NCBI RefSeq assembly: GCF_001541315.1
Contig: NZ_LMVK01000012.1
Location: 62,001-126,000, forward strand
Length of the DNA: 64,000 bases
Direction of reading: 5' to 3'
Source of the DNA: Agrobacterium tumefaciens str. B6
GTDB taxonomy: Bacteria > Pseudomonadota > Alphaproteobacteria > Rhizobiales > Rhizobiaceae
A program made the translations under genes and the position numbers. The notes beneath the pieces were generated by a model. It saw only the letters and a program-made list of their open reading frames with translations. It was not told the DNA's origin and did no database searches. Below, one piece after another: positions 24,504 to 34,185 of the stretch. Every line of letters starts with the position of its first letter. Within the stretch, counting starts at the first letter, position 1.

Positions 24504-24546
24504 TCAGGGTGAAAGGCCGGCAAGGGCAGCCGGCCTTTCACCCTGA
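24504..24546. terminator. Strong 18-bp-arm hairpin between msrB and lysE-type gene
   Basis: TCAGGGTGAAAGGCCGGC-aagggca-GCCGGCCTTTCACCCTGA, perfect arms. It begins 7 bases after the msrB stop. No U tract follows in the msrB direction, so termination may be imperfect or the hairpin may stabilise the msrB mRNA. Confidence 0.7.
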
Positions 24547-24552
24547 GCTTTA

Positions 24553-24960
24553 TCAGACCGGCTCGAACACCATCGAATGGCCATTGATGCAATAACGCAG
24601 GCCGGTGGGCGGCGGGCCGTCCGGGAAGACGTGGCCGAGGTGGCCGCCACAATTGGCGCAGCGGATTTCGGTGCGCACCATGCCGTGGCTCGCGTCGCGA
24701 TGTTCCGTCACGGCGCCCGGCTTCACCGGCTCGAAATAGCTCGGCCAGCCGCAGCCGGCATCGAATTTCGTGTCGGAGAGGAACAGCGGCTCGTCACAGG
24801 CCGCACAGCGGTAGAGGCCTTTCTGGAATGTATCCCAATAGGGACCGGTGAAGGCGCGCTCGGTGCCGTGTTCGCGCAGGATGCGATATTGCTCCGGCGT
24901 CAGCTGCTCACGCCACTCGGCATCGGTCTTGGTCAATTTGGGGGATGTCAGATCGCTCAT
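24553..24960 (-). CDS. msrB: Peptide-methionine (R)-S-oxide reductase MsrB
   Basis: A 135-residue SelR-domain enzyme that reduces methionine-R-sulfoxide in proteins. Both zinc-binding CxxC pairs are present (CAAC near residue 52 and CANC near residue 100), with GCGWPSYF in between and the catalytic Cys in [10 protein letters not shown] near the end. No signal peptide, so it acts in the cytoplasm. No msrA is adjacent. It is divergent from the mrp operon across a 200-bp region. Confidence 0.95.
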   Translation of the reverse strand: MSDLTSPKLTKTDAEWREQLTPEQYRILREHGTERAFTGPYWDTFQKGLYRCAACDEPLFLSDTKFDAGCGWPSYFEPVKPGAVTEHRDASHGMVRTEIRCANCGGHLGHVFPDGPPPTGLRYCINGHSMVFEPV

Positions 24961-25026
24961 GGAATGATCCTTTCTGTTCCCGCCTCAAATAATCATCACT
25001 GAGGCGGATTGAAAGGGGATGGGCGT

Positions 25027-25044
25027 CATAACGCGTTCGTTATG
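25027..25044. promoter_or_regulatory. Dyad between msrB and mrpA
   Basis: CATAACG-cgtt-CGTTATG, 7-bp arms, in the divergent promoter region. A possible operator; the binding protein is unknown. Confidence 0.3.
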
Positions 25045-25163
25045 GGCAGGGCGTACCGATTTGGGTTGAGATGCCCGTGTCTATGCCTTAACTGAAAAGC
25101 CGATTTGAAAGAAGAACGCCATTCAGTGGCGCGCAGGGATGGGGGACATCCCGGGAGATGTGA

Positions 25164-27533
25164 ATGACATCAGATGTCACGCCGCTGACATTCCTGTCGC
25201 TGTTTCTGCCGTTTCTGGCAGCGCTTGCCGCGCCGGCCCTGGTGAAAAGGTTCGGTCACAATGCGGCATGGGTTCTGGCGATCGCGCCGGCTCTCGCCTT
25301 CGTGCATTTTGCGCTGATGCTGCCCGAGATCGCGGCAGGCGGCGTGGTGACCGGCGGTTATGCCTGGGTGCCGAGCTTCAATCTCAGCTTCTCCTGGTTC
25401 ATCGACGGCCTGTCGCTCACCTTTGCGCTGCTCATCACCGGCATCGGGCTGCTGATCGTGCTTTATGCGGGCGGTTATATGAAAGGCCATCCGCAGCAGG
25501 GCCGTTTCCTGTCCTTCCTGCTTCTGTTCATGGGAGCGATGCTCGGCGTCGTCGTTTCCGACAGCCTGCTGATGTTGTTCGTCTTCTGGGAACTCACCTC
25601 GATCACCTCCTTCCTGCTGATCGGCTTCGACCATGAGCGCGCAGCTTCGCGCCGTGCCGCGCTGCAGGCGCTGGTGGTGACGGGCGGTGGCGGCCTTCTG
25701 TTGCTCGCCGGGCTGATCTTCATCTGGGATATAAGCGGCATCACGCAATTGTCGATGCTGGTGCGCGGCGGCGATATATTGCGTGACAGCCCGTTTTATC
25801 TGGCCGCGCTGCTTCTGGTTCTCGGCGGCGCCTTTACCAAATCGGCGCAGTTTCCCTTCCATTTCTGGCTGCCCAACGCCATGGAAGCGCCAACGCCAGT
25901 CTCCGCCTATCTGCATTCGGCAACCATGGTGAAGGCCGGCGTCTATCTGCTGATGCGGCTCAATCCGGTGCTCGGTGATACCGCCGCCTGGCAGATCCTG
26001 CTGCCCTTCTTCGGCGGGCTGACCATGCTCACCGGCGCGTTGCTCGCCGTGCGCCAGACCGATCTCAAGCTGATGCTTGCCTACACCACAGTGTCCTCGC
26101 TCGGCCTGCTGGTCATGCTGACGGGCTTTGGTTCCGACCATGCCATCGAGGCGGCGGTGCTTTATCTGGTGGCGCATTCGCTGTTCAAGGGCGCGCTCTT
26201 CATGGTCGCCGGCATCATCGACCATGAGGCCGGCACCCGCGACATAACGAAGCTCGGCGGCTTGCGAAAAGCCATGCCCATCACCTTTGCGGCAGCGCTG
26301 GCGGCTGCGATTTCCATGGCCGGCCTGCCGCCCTTCTTCGGTTTTCTCGCCAAGGAGGAGATTTATTATGCGCTGGCGCATGGCAATCCACGAGCCGTGC
26401 TGTTTGCCGGCATCGCCATTCTCGGCAACGGGCTGATGTTCGCCGTCGCCTTTGCCGTGGGGCTGAAACCCTTTCTCGGCAAGCCGGTGAAAACGCCGAA
26501 ACCCGCGCATGAAGGTCCGCTGCTGCTGTGGCTCGGTCCGGCGCTGCTGGCTCTGAAGGGGCTGACGATCGCTCTCTTTTCCGGCATTGCGCATTTCTAC
26601 ATTTCGACGCCCATGGCGAGCGCCATTGCCGGCGAGGTGCGCCCGGTGGAAATCTCGCTCATTCCCCATATTGGCGTGCCGCTCGGCCTGTCGCTGCTCA
26701 CCATCGCGCTCGGTATCGTCCTCTATACGCAGCTTTCCGCTGTCCGCAGCCTGATGGCCCGCACCTTCACGGCGCTGGGGGCCGGGCCTGACAGGGGCTT
26801 TGACGTCTTCATCGAAATGCTGGTGAAAGTCTCGTTCCACGTTACCCGGCTTATTCAGCCCGGCCGGCTGGAGTTCTACGTAACCGCCACCTTCGCCGTC
26901 ATCGCCGCCGTGCTGCTGGTGCCGCTGTTCCTCTATGGCGAATTGCCGTCCATGCCGTCATGGCCGCGTGACATGCCGGTCCATGAGCTGACCTTCATCG
27001 CCATCGCCGTGGCGGGCCTTGTCGCTGTCCTGACGGCGTCGAGCCGGCTGACTGCGATCATCGCGCTCGGGATTCAGGGCTTTGCGGTGGCGGTCATCTT
27101 CCTGCTATTCGGCGCGCCCGATCTGTCGTTCACGCAATTCATGGTCGAGACGCTGTCGGTGGTCATCCTGACGCTGGTGATGACGCGGCTTCGCCTGTCA
27201 CCGTCAGACCATCGCGGCCTTGGCCAGAAGCTTCTCGACAGCACCATCGCCATTGCCTGCGGAACCGGCTTTGCCCTGTTCCTGATGCGCGCGACGCAAG
27301 CGAGCTTCGACAACCGCCTGACGGACTTCTACAACACCTATTCCAAGGTCATCGCCCACGGCGCCAATGTGGTTAACGTCATCATCGTTGACTTCCGCGG
27401 CACGGATACGCTCGGCGAAATCGCTGTCGTGATGATAACGGGCCTTGCCATCCTCGCGCTGATCCGCATCCGTCCGGCCGCCGCGGTAAAGGGACCGGCC
27501 AAAACCGCGAAGAAGAAAGGAGCACGGGCATGA
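25164..27533 (+). CDS. mrpA: Mrp/Pha Na+(K+)/H+ antiporter subunit A
   Basis: A 789-residue membrane protein related to NuoL. It shows the antiporter Glu in helix 5 ([17 protein letters not shown]), the Lys/His of helices 7-8 ([38 protein letters not shown], quoted in parts: [13 protein letters not shown] and [13 protein letters not shown]) and a C-terminal domain with [14 protein letters not shown] and [14 protein letters not shown] typical of MrpA. Unlike group 2 systems with fused PhaAB, subunit B is a separate gene. CGGGAGATG precedes ATG 25164. First of seven genes with overlapping starts. Confidence 0.95.
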   Translation: MTSDVTPLTFLSLFLPFLAALAAPALVKRFGHNAAWVLAIAPALAFVHFALMLPEIAAGGVVTGGYAWVPSFNLSFSWFIDGLSLTFALLITGIGLLIVLYAGGYMKGHPQQGRFLSFLLLFMGAMLGVVVSDSLLMLFVFWELTSITSFLLIGFDHERAASRRAALQALVVTGGGGLLLLAGLIFIWDISGITQLSMLVRGGDILRDSPFYLAALLLVLGGAFTKSAQFPFHFWLPNAMEAPTPVSAYLHSATMVKAGVYLLMRLNPVLGDTAAWQILLPFFGGLTMLTGALLAVRQTDLKLMLAYTTVSSLGLLVMLTGFGSDHAIEAAVLYLVAHSLFKGALFMVAGIIDHEAGTRDITKLGGLRKAMPITFAAALAAAISMAGLPPFFGFLAKEEIYYALAHGNPRAVLFAGIAILGNGLMFAVAFAVGLKPFLGKPVKTPKPAHEGPLLLWLGPALLALKGLTIALFSGIAHFYISTPMASAIAGEVRPVEISLIPHIGVPLGLSLLTIALGIVLYTQLSAVRSLMARTFTALGAGPDRGFDVFIEMLVKVSFHVTRLIQPGRLEFYVTATFAVIAAVLLVPLFLYGELPSMPSWPRDMPVHELTFIAIAVAGLVAVLTASSRLTAIIALGIQGFAVAVIFLLFGAPDLSFTQFMVETLSVVILTLVMTRLRLSPSDHRGLGQKLLDSTIAIACGTGFALFLMRATQASFDNRLTDFYNTYSKVIAHGANVVNVIIVDFRGTDTLGEIAVVMITGLAILALIRIRPAAAVKGPAKTAKKKGARA

Positions 27534-27949
27534 ACACGCTCATTCTGCGCACCGTCACTCCTGTCGTCACCAGCCTCATGGTGCTGTTTTCCATCTTCGT
27601 GCTGCTGCGCGGCCATAACGAGCCGGGCGGCGGTTTCATCGGCGGATTGATCGCGGTCTCGGCGCTGGCGATCTACGGCATCGCTTATGGCGTCACGGCA
27701 GTCAGGCGCGCCATCATGTTTCATCCCCTGTCGATTGCCGGGGCGGGGCTGCTGCTCTCCATGCTTTCCGGCCTCGTCTCGATGGCCGCCGGCGTGCCGT
27801 TCATGACCGGGCTCTGGGTCTATCCGAGCCTGTTCGGTGTCGAAATGCCGCTCTCCACCGTCATGTCCTTCGATATCGGTGTCTATCTCGTGGTGGTCGG
27901 CGCCATCACCTCCATTGCGCTGGCGCTGGAAGAAAGGGAAAGCGACTGA
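27530..27949 (+). CDS. mrpB: Mrp/Pha antiporter subunit B
   Basis: A 139-residue, four-helix membrane protein with the MnhB/MrpB signature [19 protein letters not shown] near residue 25 and [12 protein letters not shown] near the end. It overlaps mrpA by ATGA. Part of the multisubunit antiporter that exports Na+ or K+ in exchange for protons. Confidence 0.95.
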   Translation: MNTLILRTVTPVVTSLMVLFSIFVLLRGHNEPGGGFIGGLIAVSALAIYGIAYGVTAVRRAIMFHPLSIAGAGLLLSMLSGLVSMAAGVPFMTGLWVYPSLFGVEMPLSTVMSFDIGVYLVVVGAITSIALALEERESD

Positions 27950-28326
27950 TGGAAGCGGTCTTCTCGATTCTCGTCGGCATCTTCTTTTCGGTGGCGATCT
28001 ATCTCATGCTGTCGCGCCACAGCATCCGCATGCTGCTCGGCATCGCCATTCTCGGCAATGCGGTGAACCTCCTGCTGTTCACCGCCGGCCGGCTGACGCG
28101 CGAGGTGCCACCGATCATTCCGCCCGGCATGGACACGCTGCCCGCAGGGGCGGCCAATCCTTTGCCGCAGGCGCTCATTCTCACGGCAATCGTCATTTCC
28201 TTTTCCTTCTTCTGTTTCCTTCTGGTGCTGACCTGGCGTGCGTTTCAGGAACTGCAGACCGACGACACGGACGAGATGCGCACCGCAGAACCCGCAGGCG
28301 AGCCCTTGCCGCCGCTCGGTTATTGA
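27949..28326 (+). CDS. mrpC: Mrp/Pha antiporter subunit C
   Basis: A 125-residue NuoK-like subunit with three helices and the conserved GIAILGNAVNLLLF and DPLPQALILTAIVI-like (here NPLPQALILTAIVIS) blocks. The start overlaps the mrpB stop by one base (TGATG). Confidence 0.94.
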   Translation: MEAVFSILVGIFFSVAIYLMLSRHSIRMLLGIAILGNAVNLLLFTAGRLTREVPPIIPPGMDTLPAGAANPLPQALILTAIVISFSFFCFLLVLTWRAFQELQTDDTDEMRTAEPAGEPLPPLGY

Positions 28327-28345
28327 GCGACGAGGCTGAGACAAC

Positions 28346-29923
28346 ATGGCATCCACCACCACAACAGCAGTCACTGATCTCTCGGCAGCGCTCGTCACGA
28401 CGCCTGTGCCTCTTGCCGACTGGCTGATCATTCTCCCCATCGCGCTCTGCATCGGCGCAGGCGCGGTGCTGATGATGATGCGCCACGCCATCCGCCATCA
28501 CGCGACCGTTGCCATCGCGGCGCTGTTCCTGCTGGTCCTGCTGGATGCAGCACTTTTATGGAAGGTCGCCACTGAAGGCCCGTTCACCATGGTGATGGGC
28601 CGCTGGCTGCCGCCCTTCGGCATCGCCTTTACCGCCGACCTGACGGGGGCGCTGCTGTCGCTTGCGGCCGCCATCGTCGCACTTGCGGGCGCCATCCATG
28701 CCGGTGCGGATATCGACGCCAGCGGCAGGCGATACGGTTTTTATCCTTTCTTGCTGCTGTTGATGGCCGGCGTCACCGGCGCGTTCCTGACCGGCGACAT
28801 CTTCAATCTCTATGTCTGGTTCGAAGTGCTGCTGATCTCGTCCTTCGGCTTGATCGTGCTCGGTTCGACGCGCGAGCAGATCGACGGCGCGCTGAAATAC
28901 GCCATTCTGAACCTCATCGGCACGACGCTGTTTTTGATCACGGTCGGATATCTCTACGCCATCTTCGGCACGCTCAACATGGCCGATATCGCGCAGAAGG
29001 CGACGGCTCTGCGGGAGACCGCGCCGCTGATGACGCTTGCGAGCCTCTTTACACTCGCCTTCGCCATGAAGGCCGCGGCCTTCCCGGTGAACTTCTGGCT
29101 GCCGGCCTCCTATCACACGCCGCGCATCGTCGTTTCCGCGCTTTTCGGCGGATTGCTCACCAAGGTCGGCATCTATTCGCTGCTGCGTGTCATGGTCATG
29201 CTGTTTCCGGTCGAGCGGGAAGAACTCAGCATCGTCATCGCCATCTCCGCGGCGCTCACCATGGTGCTGGGGGCCATGGGCGCGCTCGCCCAGAACGATA
29301 TCCGCCGCATGCTCGGTTACATCGTCATATCAGGCATCGGTTACATGATGGCCGGCATCGCCATCGGCACCCCATCCGGTGTCACAGGCGCCATTTTCTA
29401 CGCGCTGCATTCCATGGTGCTGATGACGGCGCTTTATCTCGCCGCCGGCCATGCCGCCCGTCTCGGCGGCAGCTTCAGCCTCACCTCACTCAGGGGGCTT
29501 TACCGGCAGGCTCCGTGGTTTTCGGCGCTGGCGCTGGCATTGTTTTTCGCCGGTTCCGGCCTGCCGCCCTTTTCCGGCTTCTGGCCGAAGGCGGTGCTGG
29601 TCAAGTCGGCGATCGATATCGGCGCCTGGTGGCTCGCCGGCGCCATCCTCGCCTCCGGCTTCATCGCCACGATCGCCTTCGGGCGGATCTTCCTTTTGTG
29701 TTTCTGGCGTCCCGCTGCGGCATCCCCCGGTCAGCCTTCCTTCCCGCAGGCGTCGCCGTCGGCGGCTCCGTCTTTCGCGCCGCTGGTGGGGCTGACCTTG
29801 CTCGTGGTATTCTTCGGCCTGTTTCCGGAAAGCCTGCTCAATCTCAGCCAGCAGGCGGCCGCAGGCCTCGGCAACCCGCAGGCCTATATCCAGTCGGTCT
29901 TTTCCGAAGGAGGCAAACCATGA
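28346..29923 (+). CDS. mrpD: Mrp/Pha antiporter subunit D
   Basis: A 525-residue NuoN/NuoM-like antiporter subunit with about fourteen helices. Conserved charged residues include the Glu in FNLYVWFEVLLISSFGL and Lys in MKAAAFPVNFWLP and FGGLLTKVGIYSL. Together with MrpA it forms the proton and cation pathways. It starts 19 bases after mrpC and overlaps mrpE by ATGA. Confidence 0.95.
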   Translation: MASTTTTAVTDLSAALVTTPVPLADWLIILPIALCIGAGAVLMMMRHAIRHHATVAIAALFLLVLLDAALLWKVATEGPFTMVMGRWLPPFGIAFTADLTGALLSLAAAIVALAGAIHAGADIDASGRRYGFYPFLLLLMAGVTGAFLTGDIFNLYVWFEVLLISSFGLIVLGSTREQIDGALKYAILNLIGTTLFLITVGYLYAIFGTLNMADIAQKATALRETAPLMTLASLFTLAFAMKAAAFPVNFWLPASYHTPRIVVSALFGGLLTKVGIYSLLRVMVMLFPVEREELSIVIAISAALTMVLGAMGALAQNDIRRMLGYIVISGIGYMMAGIAIGTPSGVTGAIFYALHSMVLMTALYLAAGHAARLGGSFSLTSLRGLYRQAPWFSALALALFFAGSGLPPFSGFWPKAVLVKSAIDIGAWWLAGAILASGFIATIAFGRIFLLCFWRPAAASPGQPSFPQASPSAAPSFAPLVGLTLLVVFFGLFPESLLNLSQQAAAGLGNPQAYIQSVFSEGGKP

Positions 29924-30399
29924 GCCTCTATCTCGTGCAACTGCTGTTCGTTGCCGTATGGCTCGCCGTGACGGGCAGCGTCACCCTGGCGAACATCATC
30001 TTCGCCCTGATCGTTTCGACACTGGCGCTCGGCCTCATCCGCCACCAGCTGCCGGGCGGACGTAACCACTGGCTGCGGCTTACCCGCGTCTTGTCGCTGG
30101 TGCTGCTGTTCTTCAAGGAGCTGGCGCTCTCGGCCTGGAAGGTCGCCGTGCTGGTGACGCGGCCCAAGCTCGACGTGCAGCCCGGCATTTTCGCCTATCC
30201 GCTGACGGTGACGACGGACTTCGAGATCACACTGCTCGCCAACCTCATCACGCTCACCCCCGGCACGCTCTCCGTCGATGTTTCCGCGGACAGGAAAACG
30301 CTTTACGTGCACGCGATCGACTGCAGCGATATCGAAGCCACGAAAAACGACATCAGAAATGGCTTCGAAAGAAAGATCATGGAGGCGTTTCAGATATGA
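29920..30399 (+). CDS. mrpE: Mrp/Pha antiporter subunit E
   Basis: A 159-residue subunit with two or three N-terminal helices and a soluble C-terminal domain; family marks are [18 protein letters not shown] and the [17 protein letters not shown] end. The ATG overlaps the mrpD stop, AGGAGGC precedes it. A frame in +1 of mrpD (29515-30399) has no role beyond this gene. Confidence 0.94.
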   Translation: MSLYLVQLLFVAVWLAVTGSVTLANIIFALIVSTLALGLIRHQLPGGRNHWLRLTRVLSLVLLFFKELALSAWKVAVLVTRPKLDVQPGIFAYPLTVTTDFEITLLANLITLTPGTLSVDVSADRKTLYVHAIDCSDIEATKNDIRNGFERKIMEAFQI

Positions 30400-30782
30400 C
30401 GCCAGAACAGACAGTTTCATTTGCAACTATACTTGCATCGGTTGTTCTGTCGGCCGCCTTTTTGCTGACAGTATATCGCGTCGTCGTCGGCCCCACCTTG
30501 CCGGACCGCATCGTCGCGCTCGACATGCTGGTGGGCATCGCCATCGGCTTTATCGCTGTTATCGCCATCCGCACCGGCTTCAATCTTTACGTCGATATCG
30601 CCATTGCGCTTGGTCTGGTCGGGTTTCTGGCAACGGTGGCCTTTGCCCGCTTCGTCCTGTCGCGCGGCCCGGACGGCCGACGCAGGCCGACGGCGGTTCT
30701 CGATGGTGAGAGGGCATCTGAAGCCATTGAAAAAACAATGGAAACAGGTGCCGACGGCAAAAAAGGAAAGGGCAGGCGATGA
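30396..30782 (+). CDS. mrpF: Mrp/Pha antiporter subunit F
   Basis: A 128-residue protein with three helices and the MrpF signature [19 protein letters not shown] and [22 protein letters not shown]. It is longer than most MrpF proteins (about 90) owing to a charged tail of about 30 residues. Overlaps mrpE and mrpG by four bases each. Confidence 0.94.
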   Translation: MTPEQTVSFATILASVVLSAAFLLTVYRVVVGPTLPDRIVALDMLVGIAIGFIAVIAIRTGFNLYVDIAIALGLVGFLATVAFARFVLSRGPDGRRRPTAVLDGERASEAIEKTMETGADGKKGKGRR

Positions 30783-31111
30783 TGGCTTGGATCATGGCTA
30801 TTCTCGTTGCGGCGCTGACGATCTCAGGCGCCATTTTCTCGCTGATCGCGGCAATCGGGCTGAATAGGCTGCCAGATGTCTATACACGCATGCATGCAGC
30901 TTCCAAGGCGGGAACGGTGGGCTCCGGCCTGCTGCTTCTCGCGGTCGGCATTCATTCCATGGAAATCCCGACGCTGGCGCGGGCGCTGGCCGGCTTTTTC
31001 TTTTTTGTCCTCACCGCGCCGGTCTCTGCACATCTTCTTGCCATGGCCGCTCACAAGGCAGGTTATCCGCTTGCCGTTAAATCGGTAGTTGATGACATCA
31101 AGAAAATTTGA
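30779..31111 (+). CDS. mrpG: Mrp/Pha antiporter subunit G
   Basis: A 110-residue protein with three helices; the block [20 protein letters not shown] followed by [12 protein letters not shown] is diagnostic of MrpG. Last gene of the operon, followed by a terminator. Confidence 0.94.
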   Translation: MMAWIMAILVAALTISGAIFSLIAAIGLNRLPDVYTRMHAASKAGTVGSGLLLLAVGIHSMEIPTLARALAGFFFFVLTAPVSAHLLAMAAHKAGYPLAVKSVVDDIKKI

Positions 31112-31113
31112 AG

Positions 31114-31152
31114 TTGAAAATCCCCCTAATAAATGGGGGTCTTCATTTTCAA
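31114..31152 (+). terminator. Terminator after mrp operon
   Basis: TTGAAAA-t-CCCCC-taataaat-GGGGG-tcttca-TTTTCAA, a hairpin with interrupted outer arms and T-rich 3' side, starting 3 bases after mrpG. Confidence 0.7.
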
Positions 31153-31544
31153 TTACTACTAGGCATAGTATTTTATTACCCGTAATTTTTTGTATTCCAA
31201 TTAGACTGTTTTGAACTGAAAAATTGACACTAGGAATTTGACTTTTGCTGTTTTGCTGTTATCCAAATTAAGTGTAAAGTTGCTAATCGCGATTTGCATC
31301 TAGCCTCTTCATAGTCGGCATAGGCATTTTATTAATGTCTAATCTATGGCCCGTCGGACCATTGCTGCCCATGTCGCGGGCCATAAGTTGAATCTCGGAC
31401 CAATTCGTTTCCGGTTTTCGCTCGAAATCTAGGGGTAGGTTTCATGTTGGTTTCAACAAGGCGAAGGTGGGGCACCGGGTAACTTCACATCGCTCGATGC
31501 GGCGTTCGCCCGCTTCAGGGGATTAATAAACAGGAGATACTTAA
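31153..31544 (+). promoter_or_regulatory. AT-rich promoter and long leader region of ros
   Basis: About 390 bases without a gene. It is AT-rich (31153-31340) with candidate -35 elements TTGACA (31224) and TTGACT (31238), then a hairpin ATGGCCCG...CGGGCCAT (31346-31384). A CAGGAGATAC ribosome site precedes ros. Ros/MucR proteins bind AT-rich DNA and repress their own genes, so autoregulatory sites are expected here, but I cannot define one. Confidence 0.5.
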
Positions 31545-31973
31545 ATGACGGAAACTGCATACGGTAACGCCCAGGATCTGCTGGTCGAACTGACTGCGGA
31601 TATTGTGGCTGCCTATGTTAGCAACCACGTCGTTCCGGTAACTGAGCTTCCCGGCCTTATTTCGGATGTTCACACGGCACTTAGCGGAACATCGGCACCG
31701 GCATCGGTGGCGGTCAATGTCGAAAAGCAGAAGCCTGCCGTCTCTGTCCGCAAGTCGGTTCAGGACGATCATATCGTCTGTTTGGAATGCGGCGGCTCGT
31801 TCAAGTCGCTGAAGCGGCATCTCACGACGCATCACAGCATGACGCCGGAAGAATATCGCGAAAAATGGGACCTGCCGGTCGATTATCCGATGGTTGCGCC
31901 CGCCTATGCCGAAGCCCGTTCGCGGCTCGCCAAGGAAATGGGTCTCGGCCAGCGCCGCAAGGCCAGCCGCTGA
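31545..31973 (+). CDS. ros: Ros/MucR zinc-finger transcriptional regulator
   Basis: A 142-residue prokaryotic C2H2 zinc-finger protein. Ligands are Cys79 and Cys82 ([19 protein letters not shown]) with His92 and His96/His97, followed by the [13 protein letters not shown] flank that completes the DNA-binding domain; the N-terminal half mediates oligomerisation. Residue numbering and length match Ros of Agrobacterium tumefaciens, which represses virC/virD, ipt and its own gene and influences exopolysaccharide. This is the best organism marker in the window. It stands alone between two terminators. Confidence 0.96.
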
Positions 31974-32308
31974 TTGTAACGACGGGTCGGCGGGGCTTGT
32001 TCTTCCCTCGCCACTCAACCCGCTGCCGCACCTTCTCCCCACCCGGGAGAAGGCGGCAAGGCGAACTTGCCCGCTCCCTATGCTGCTCTGAAGCTTTTTC
32101 TACCTTCACATGAATGTTCAGCCGGTCCGCAGACCGGCTTTTTTATTGTCGCGTGCAATTTCCGTTGAGGAAAAAAATCCTTTATTGTGTTCGTCATTTC
32201 TGCAAATATATAGCCATATCAACCGCATATTCTTCCCCGCAAAATTTACGCTTCCCCACAGTCGTTCTCAGGTGTATGAATTAATTCCTATTCGTAGGGG
32301 AGTTGCAT
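31974..32308 (+). other. Intergenic region with palindrome, terminator and AT-rich promoter
   Basis: It holds a repeat-like hairpin CCTTCTCCC-caccc-GGGAGAAGG (32031-32053), a terminator, and then about 160 AT-rich bases before the DnaA-like gene. I see no gene in it. Confidence 0.55.
32121..32144 (+). terminator. Terminator downstream of ros
   Basis: GCCGGTC-cgca-GACCGGC followed by TTTTTT. Confidence 0.88.
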
Positions 32309-32731
32309 ATGCCGTCGGATACTGTGTTTCTGTCTGCCGCCGCGCGGCCTTGTGTGCGGGTCGGTAATCGTCCTTTTCGCCATTGGCCGTCTGCGGCCGG
32401 GCGGGATGAGATTCCCCGTCTTTGCCGTCTGGTACGGCAGCTCACCGGCGAGATGGTGCAATTGACGGGTGACCGAACGCTGGTGCGCCGCGACATCAGG
32501 CGCACGGAGCGCCATATCCGCCAGATCGCCATGTATGTGTGCCATGTGCAGCTCGGCATTCCCATGTCGGATATCGGGCCCTGCTTCGGCCGGGACAGGA
32601 CGACGGTGGGCCATGCCTGCCAGGTGGTGGAGGACCGGCGTGACGAACCGGCATTCGATGAGTTCGTCGCCGCGCTCGAGCGGCTCACCGGCAGTATTTT
32701 CAACGTGATGAAAGGGGGCCGGGATGAATGA
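32309..32731 (+). CDS. DnaA domain-IV-like DNA-binding protein
   Basis: A 140-residue protein without an AAA+ domain. Residues about 60-125 resemble the DnaA C-terminal helix-turn-helix: RHIRQIAMYVCHVQLG, MSDIGPCFGRDRTTVGHACQVVEDRR. In DnaA the DRTTVxHA block reads the DnaA box, so this protein may recognise similar DNA, or the fold may simply serve as a generic regulator. ATG 32309 follows TAGGGGAG. It overlaps the next gene by 8 bases, so the two are translated together. Confidence 0.82.
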   Translation: MPSDTVFLSAAARPCVRVGNRPFRHWPSAAGRDEIPRLCRLVRQLTGEMVQLTGDRTLVRRDIRRTERHIRQIAMYVCHVQLGIPMSDIGPCFGRDRTTVGHACQVVEDRRDEPAFDEFVAALERLTGSIFNVMKGGRDE

Positions 32732-33566
32732 GGTGAAACGCGTCCCGGCGGCCTCTTCAAATCCTCACCTCCTGCGCTTGCTGCGTTGCATCGCTGCGGG
32801 CGCGGCCGAGATTTCGCAGGAGGGCGGCGATATTGTCCTGCACCGGGCGCGGGCAGGGCATCCCCCGCTGCGGTTTCCGGCGGCGACGGTGCGGCTTGCC
32901 GTTTCTTCCGGACTGGCGGAACAGCGGGAAAACACCCTTTTCGCCGCGCCGCCGCTCGCCTCTTATCTGAAACGCGCAATGGCAAAAGACCGCGATGAGG
33001 TTTTTCAGGAACAGCATCGGGATATGCAGACTGTTGTTGTGGATGTCGATGACGCGAAGCAACCGGCCCGTCGCAACCTCAACACCTCACCGTTGACCAG
33101 CGTTTCAAGGCTGAAGGAGCGGGATGGCACGGTGTTTTTCCCGGCGGATGCTTTGGCGGCAGGCGAGCGCCTCGCCGCCGATTTTCATCGCGGTCACCTC
33201 AATCCGAAGGTGACGGCGACATGGGAGCCGAGAGTAGCCAGCCGCACCAAGGGGGAGGCGGGGGGCGCGCTCGATCTCACCGAGGCGGCAATGGCGGCAA
33301 GGGCGCGGTTTTCCCGCGCGGCGGATGCGATGGGGCCCGAACTGTCGGGCGTTGCCATCGATGTCTGCTGCTTCGAAAAGGGTCTGGAGACGGTGGAGCG
33401 GGAGAGGCAATGGCCGGCGCGCTCGGCAAAACTGCTGCTGCGCGCCGCACTGCTGGCGCTTGCCCGCCATTATGCGCCGCCAGCCGTTCGGGCCCGTGGC
33501 AACAATCACCATTGGGGCGATGCGGATTATCGCCCCTCGATGGCGCCAGGGATGACGGCGGGATGA
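32724..33566 (+). CDS. DUF6456 domain protein
   Basis: A 280-residue protein. The N-terminal part (about 1-110) looks like a winged-helix-type region; the C-terminal part (about 115-265) fits DUF6456, with SPLTSVSRLKERDG, LAAGERLAADFHRGHLNPKVTATW and DVCCFEKGLETVERERQWPARSAK. The family is confined mainly to alphaproteobacteria and its role is unknown. Its start lies inside the upstream DnaA-like gene, suggesting that the two act together, perhaps in DNA-linked regulation. Confidence 0.8.
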   Translation: MNEVKRVPAASSNPHLLRLLRCIAAGAAEISQEGGDIVLHRARAGHPPLRFPAATVRLAVSSGLAEQRENTLFAAPPLASYLKRAMAKDRDEVFQEQHRDMQTVVVDVDDAKQPARRNLNTSPLTSVSRLKERDGTVFFPADALAAGERLAADFHRGHLNPKVTATWEPRVASRTKGEAGGALDLTEAAMAARARFSRAADAMGPELSGVAIDVCCFEKGLETVERERQWPARSAKLLLRAALLALARHYAPPAVRARGNNHHWGDADYRPSMAPGMTAG

Positions 33567-33570
33567 GCGC

Positions 33571-33987
33571 TCAGGCGGCCAGCAGCCGTGCTTCCTCGCG
33601 GATGCGCTTGATCATCGAGCGCAGGCCGTTGGCGCGCTGCGACGACAGATGTTCCACCAGCCCGATCTTGTCGAATACCTCGATGGCGTCGAGATCGGCG
33701 ATGTCGGAGGCTTTTTTGCCGGAATAGACGGCGAGCACGATGGCGACGAGGCCGCGCACGATATGCGCATCCGAATCGCCCTCGAAGGTCAGCAGGGGGT
33801 CTTCCGCGCCGTCGCTATGGCTGACGAGCCAGACCTGGCTGGCGCAGCCATGCACCTTGTTTTCGGCCGTGCGCTCGTCCTCCGGCAGATCGGGCAGCGC
33901 CTTGCCGAGGTCGATGACATAACGATAGCGGTCCTCCCAGTCGTCGAGGAAAGCGAAATCGTCAAGGATCGTTTCGAGAGAGGCCAT
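33571..33987 (-). CDS. sufE: SufE family sulfur-acceptor protein
   Basis: A 138-residue SufE-fold protein with active-site Cys48 in KVHGCASQVWL. SufE takes persulfide sulfur from the SufS cysteine desulfurase and passes it to the Suf scaffold for Fe-S cluster building. The suf operon is not in this window, so this is a separately located copy, as is common in rhizobia. It is convergent with the DUF6456 gene (4 bases apart). Confidence 0.93.
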   Translation of the reverse strand: MASLETILDDFAFLDDWEDRYRYVIDLGKALPDLPEDERTAENKVHGCASQVWLVSHSDGAEDPLLTFEGDSDAHIVRGLVAIVLAVYSGKKASDIADLDAIEVFDKIGLVEHLSSQRANGLRSMIKRIREEARLLAA

Positions 33988-34067
33988 TTGCGCGCCGTAT
34001 CATCCGTTATTGCAGGTCTTTGCTAGGATATAGGGCAAGTGCGGCCGGTTTTGAACCATGGGCCACG

Positions 34068-34099
34068 AAAAAGCCCACGGAAAACAGGTCTCCGTGGGC
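34068..34099 (-). terminator. Terminator of the DUF5330 gene
   Basis: On the minus strand GCCCACGGA-gacctgttt-TCCGTGGGC followed by TTTTT, about 90 bases past the stop of the gene at 34186. Confidence 0.85.
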
Positions 34100-34185
34100 A
34101 AGTTTGGCAGGCATTCGGCGGACGGAAATCTCCGTCTGCAAAAAAAGGCGCGGCGCGGTGCTTGCAAGATCAGGGGCTGGCAAGA

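Noticed and set aside
25170..26840. A 556-codon minus-strand open frame
   Set aside because: Antisense to mrpA, composition rich in Gln, His and Arg as expected for a shadow of a GC-rich membrane-protein gene.
31335..31391. An 18-codon ORF in the ros leader as a leader peptide
   Set aside because: No ribosome site and no terminator or alternative pairing following it, unlike the leader at 6515-6568.
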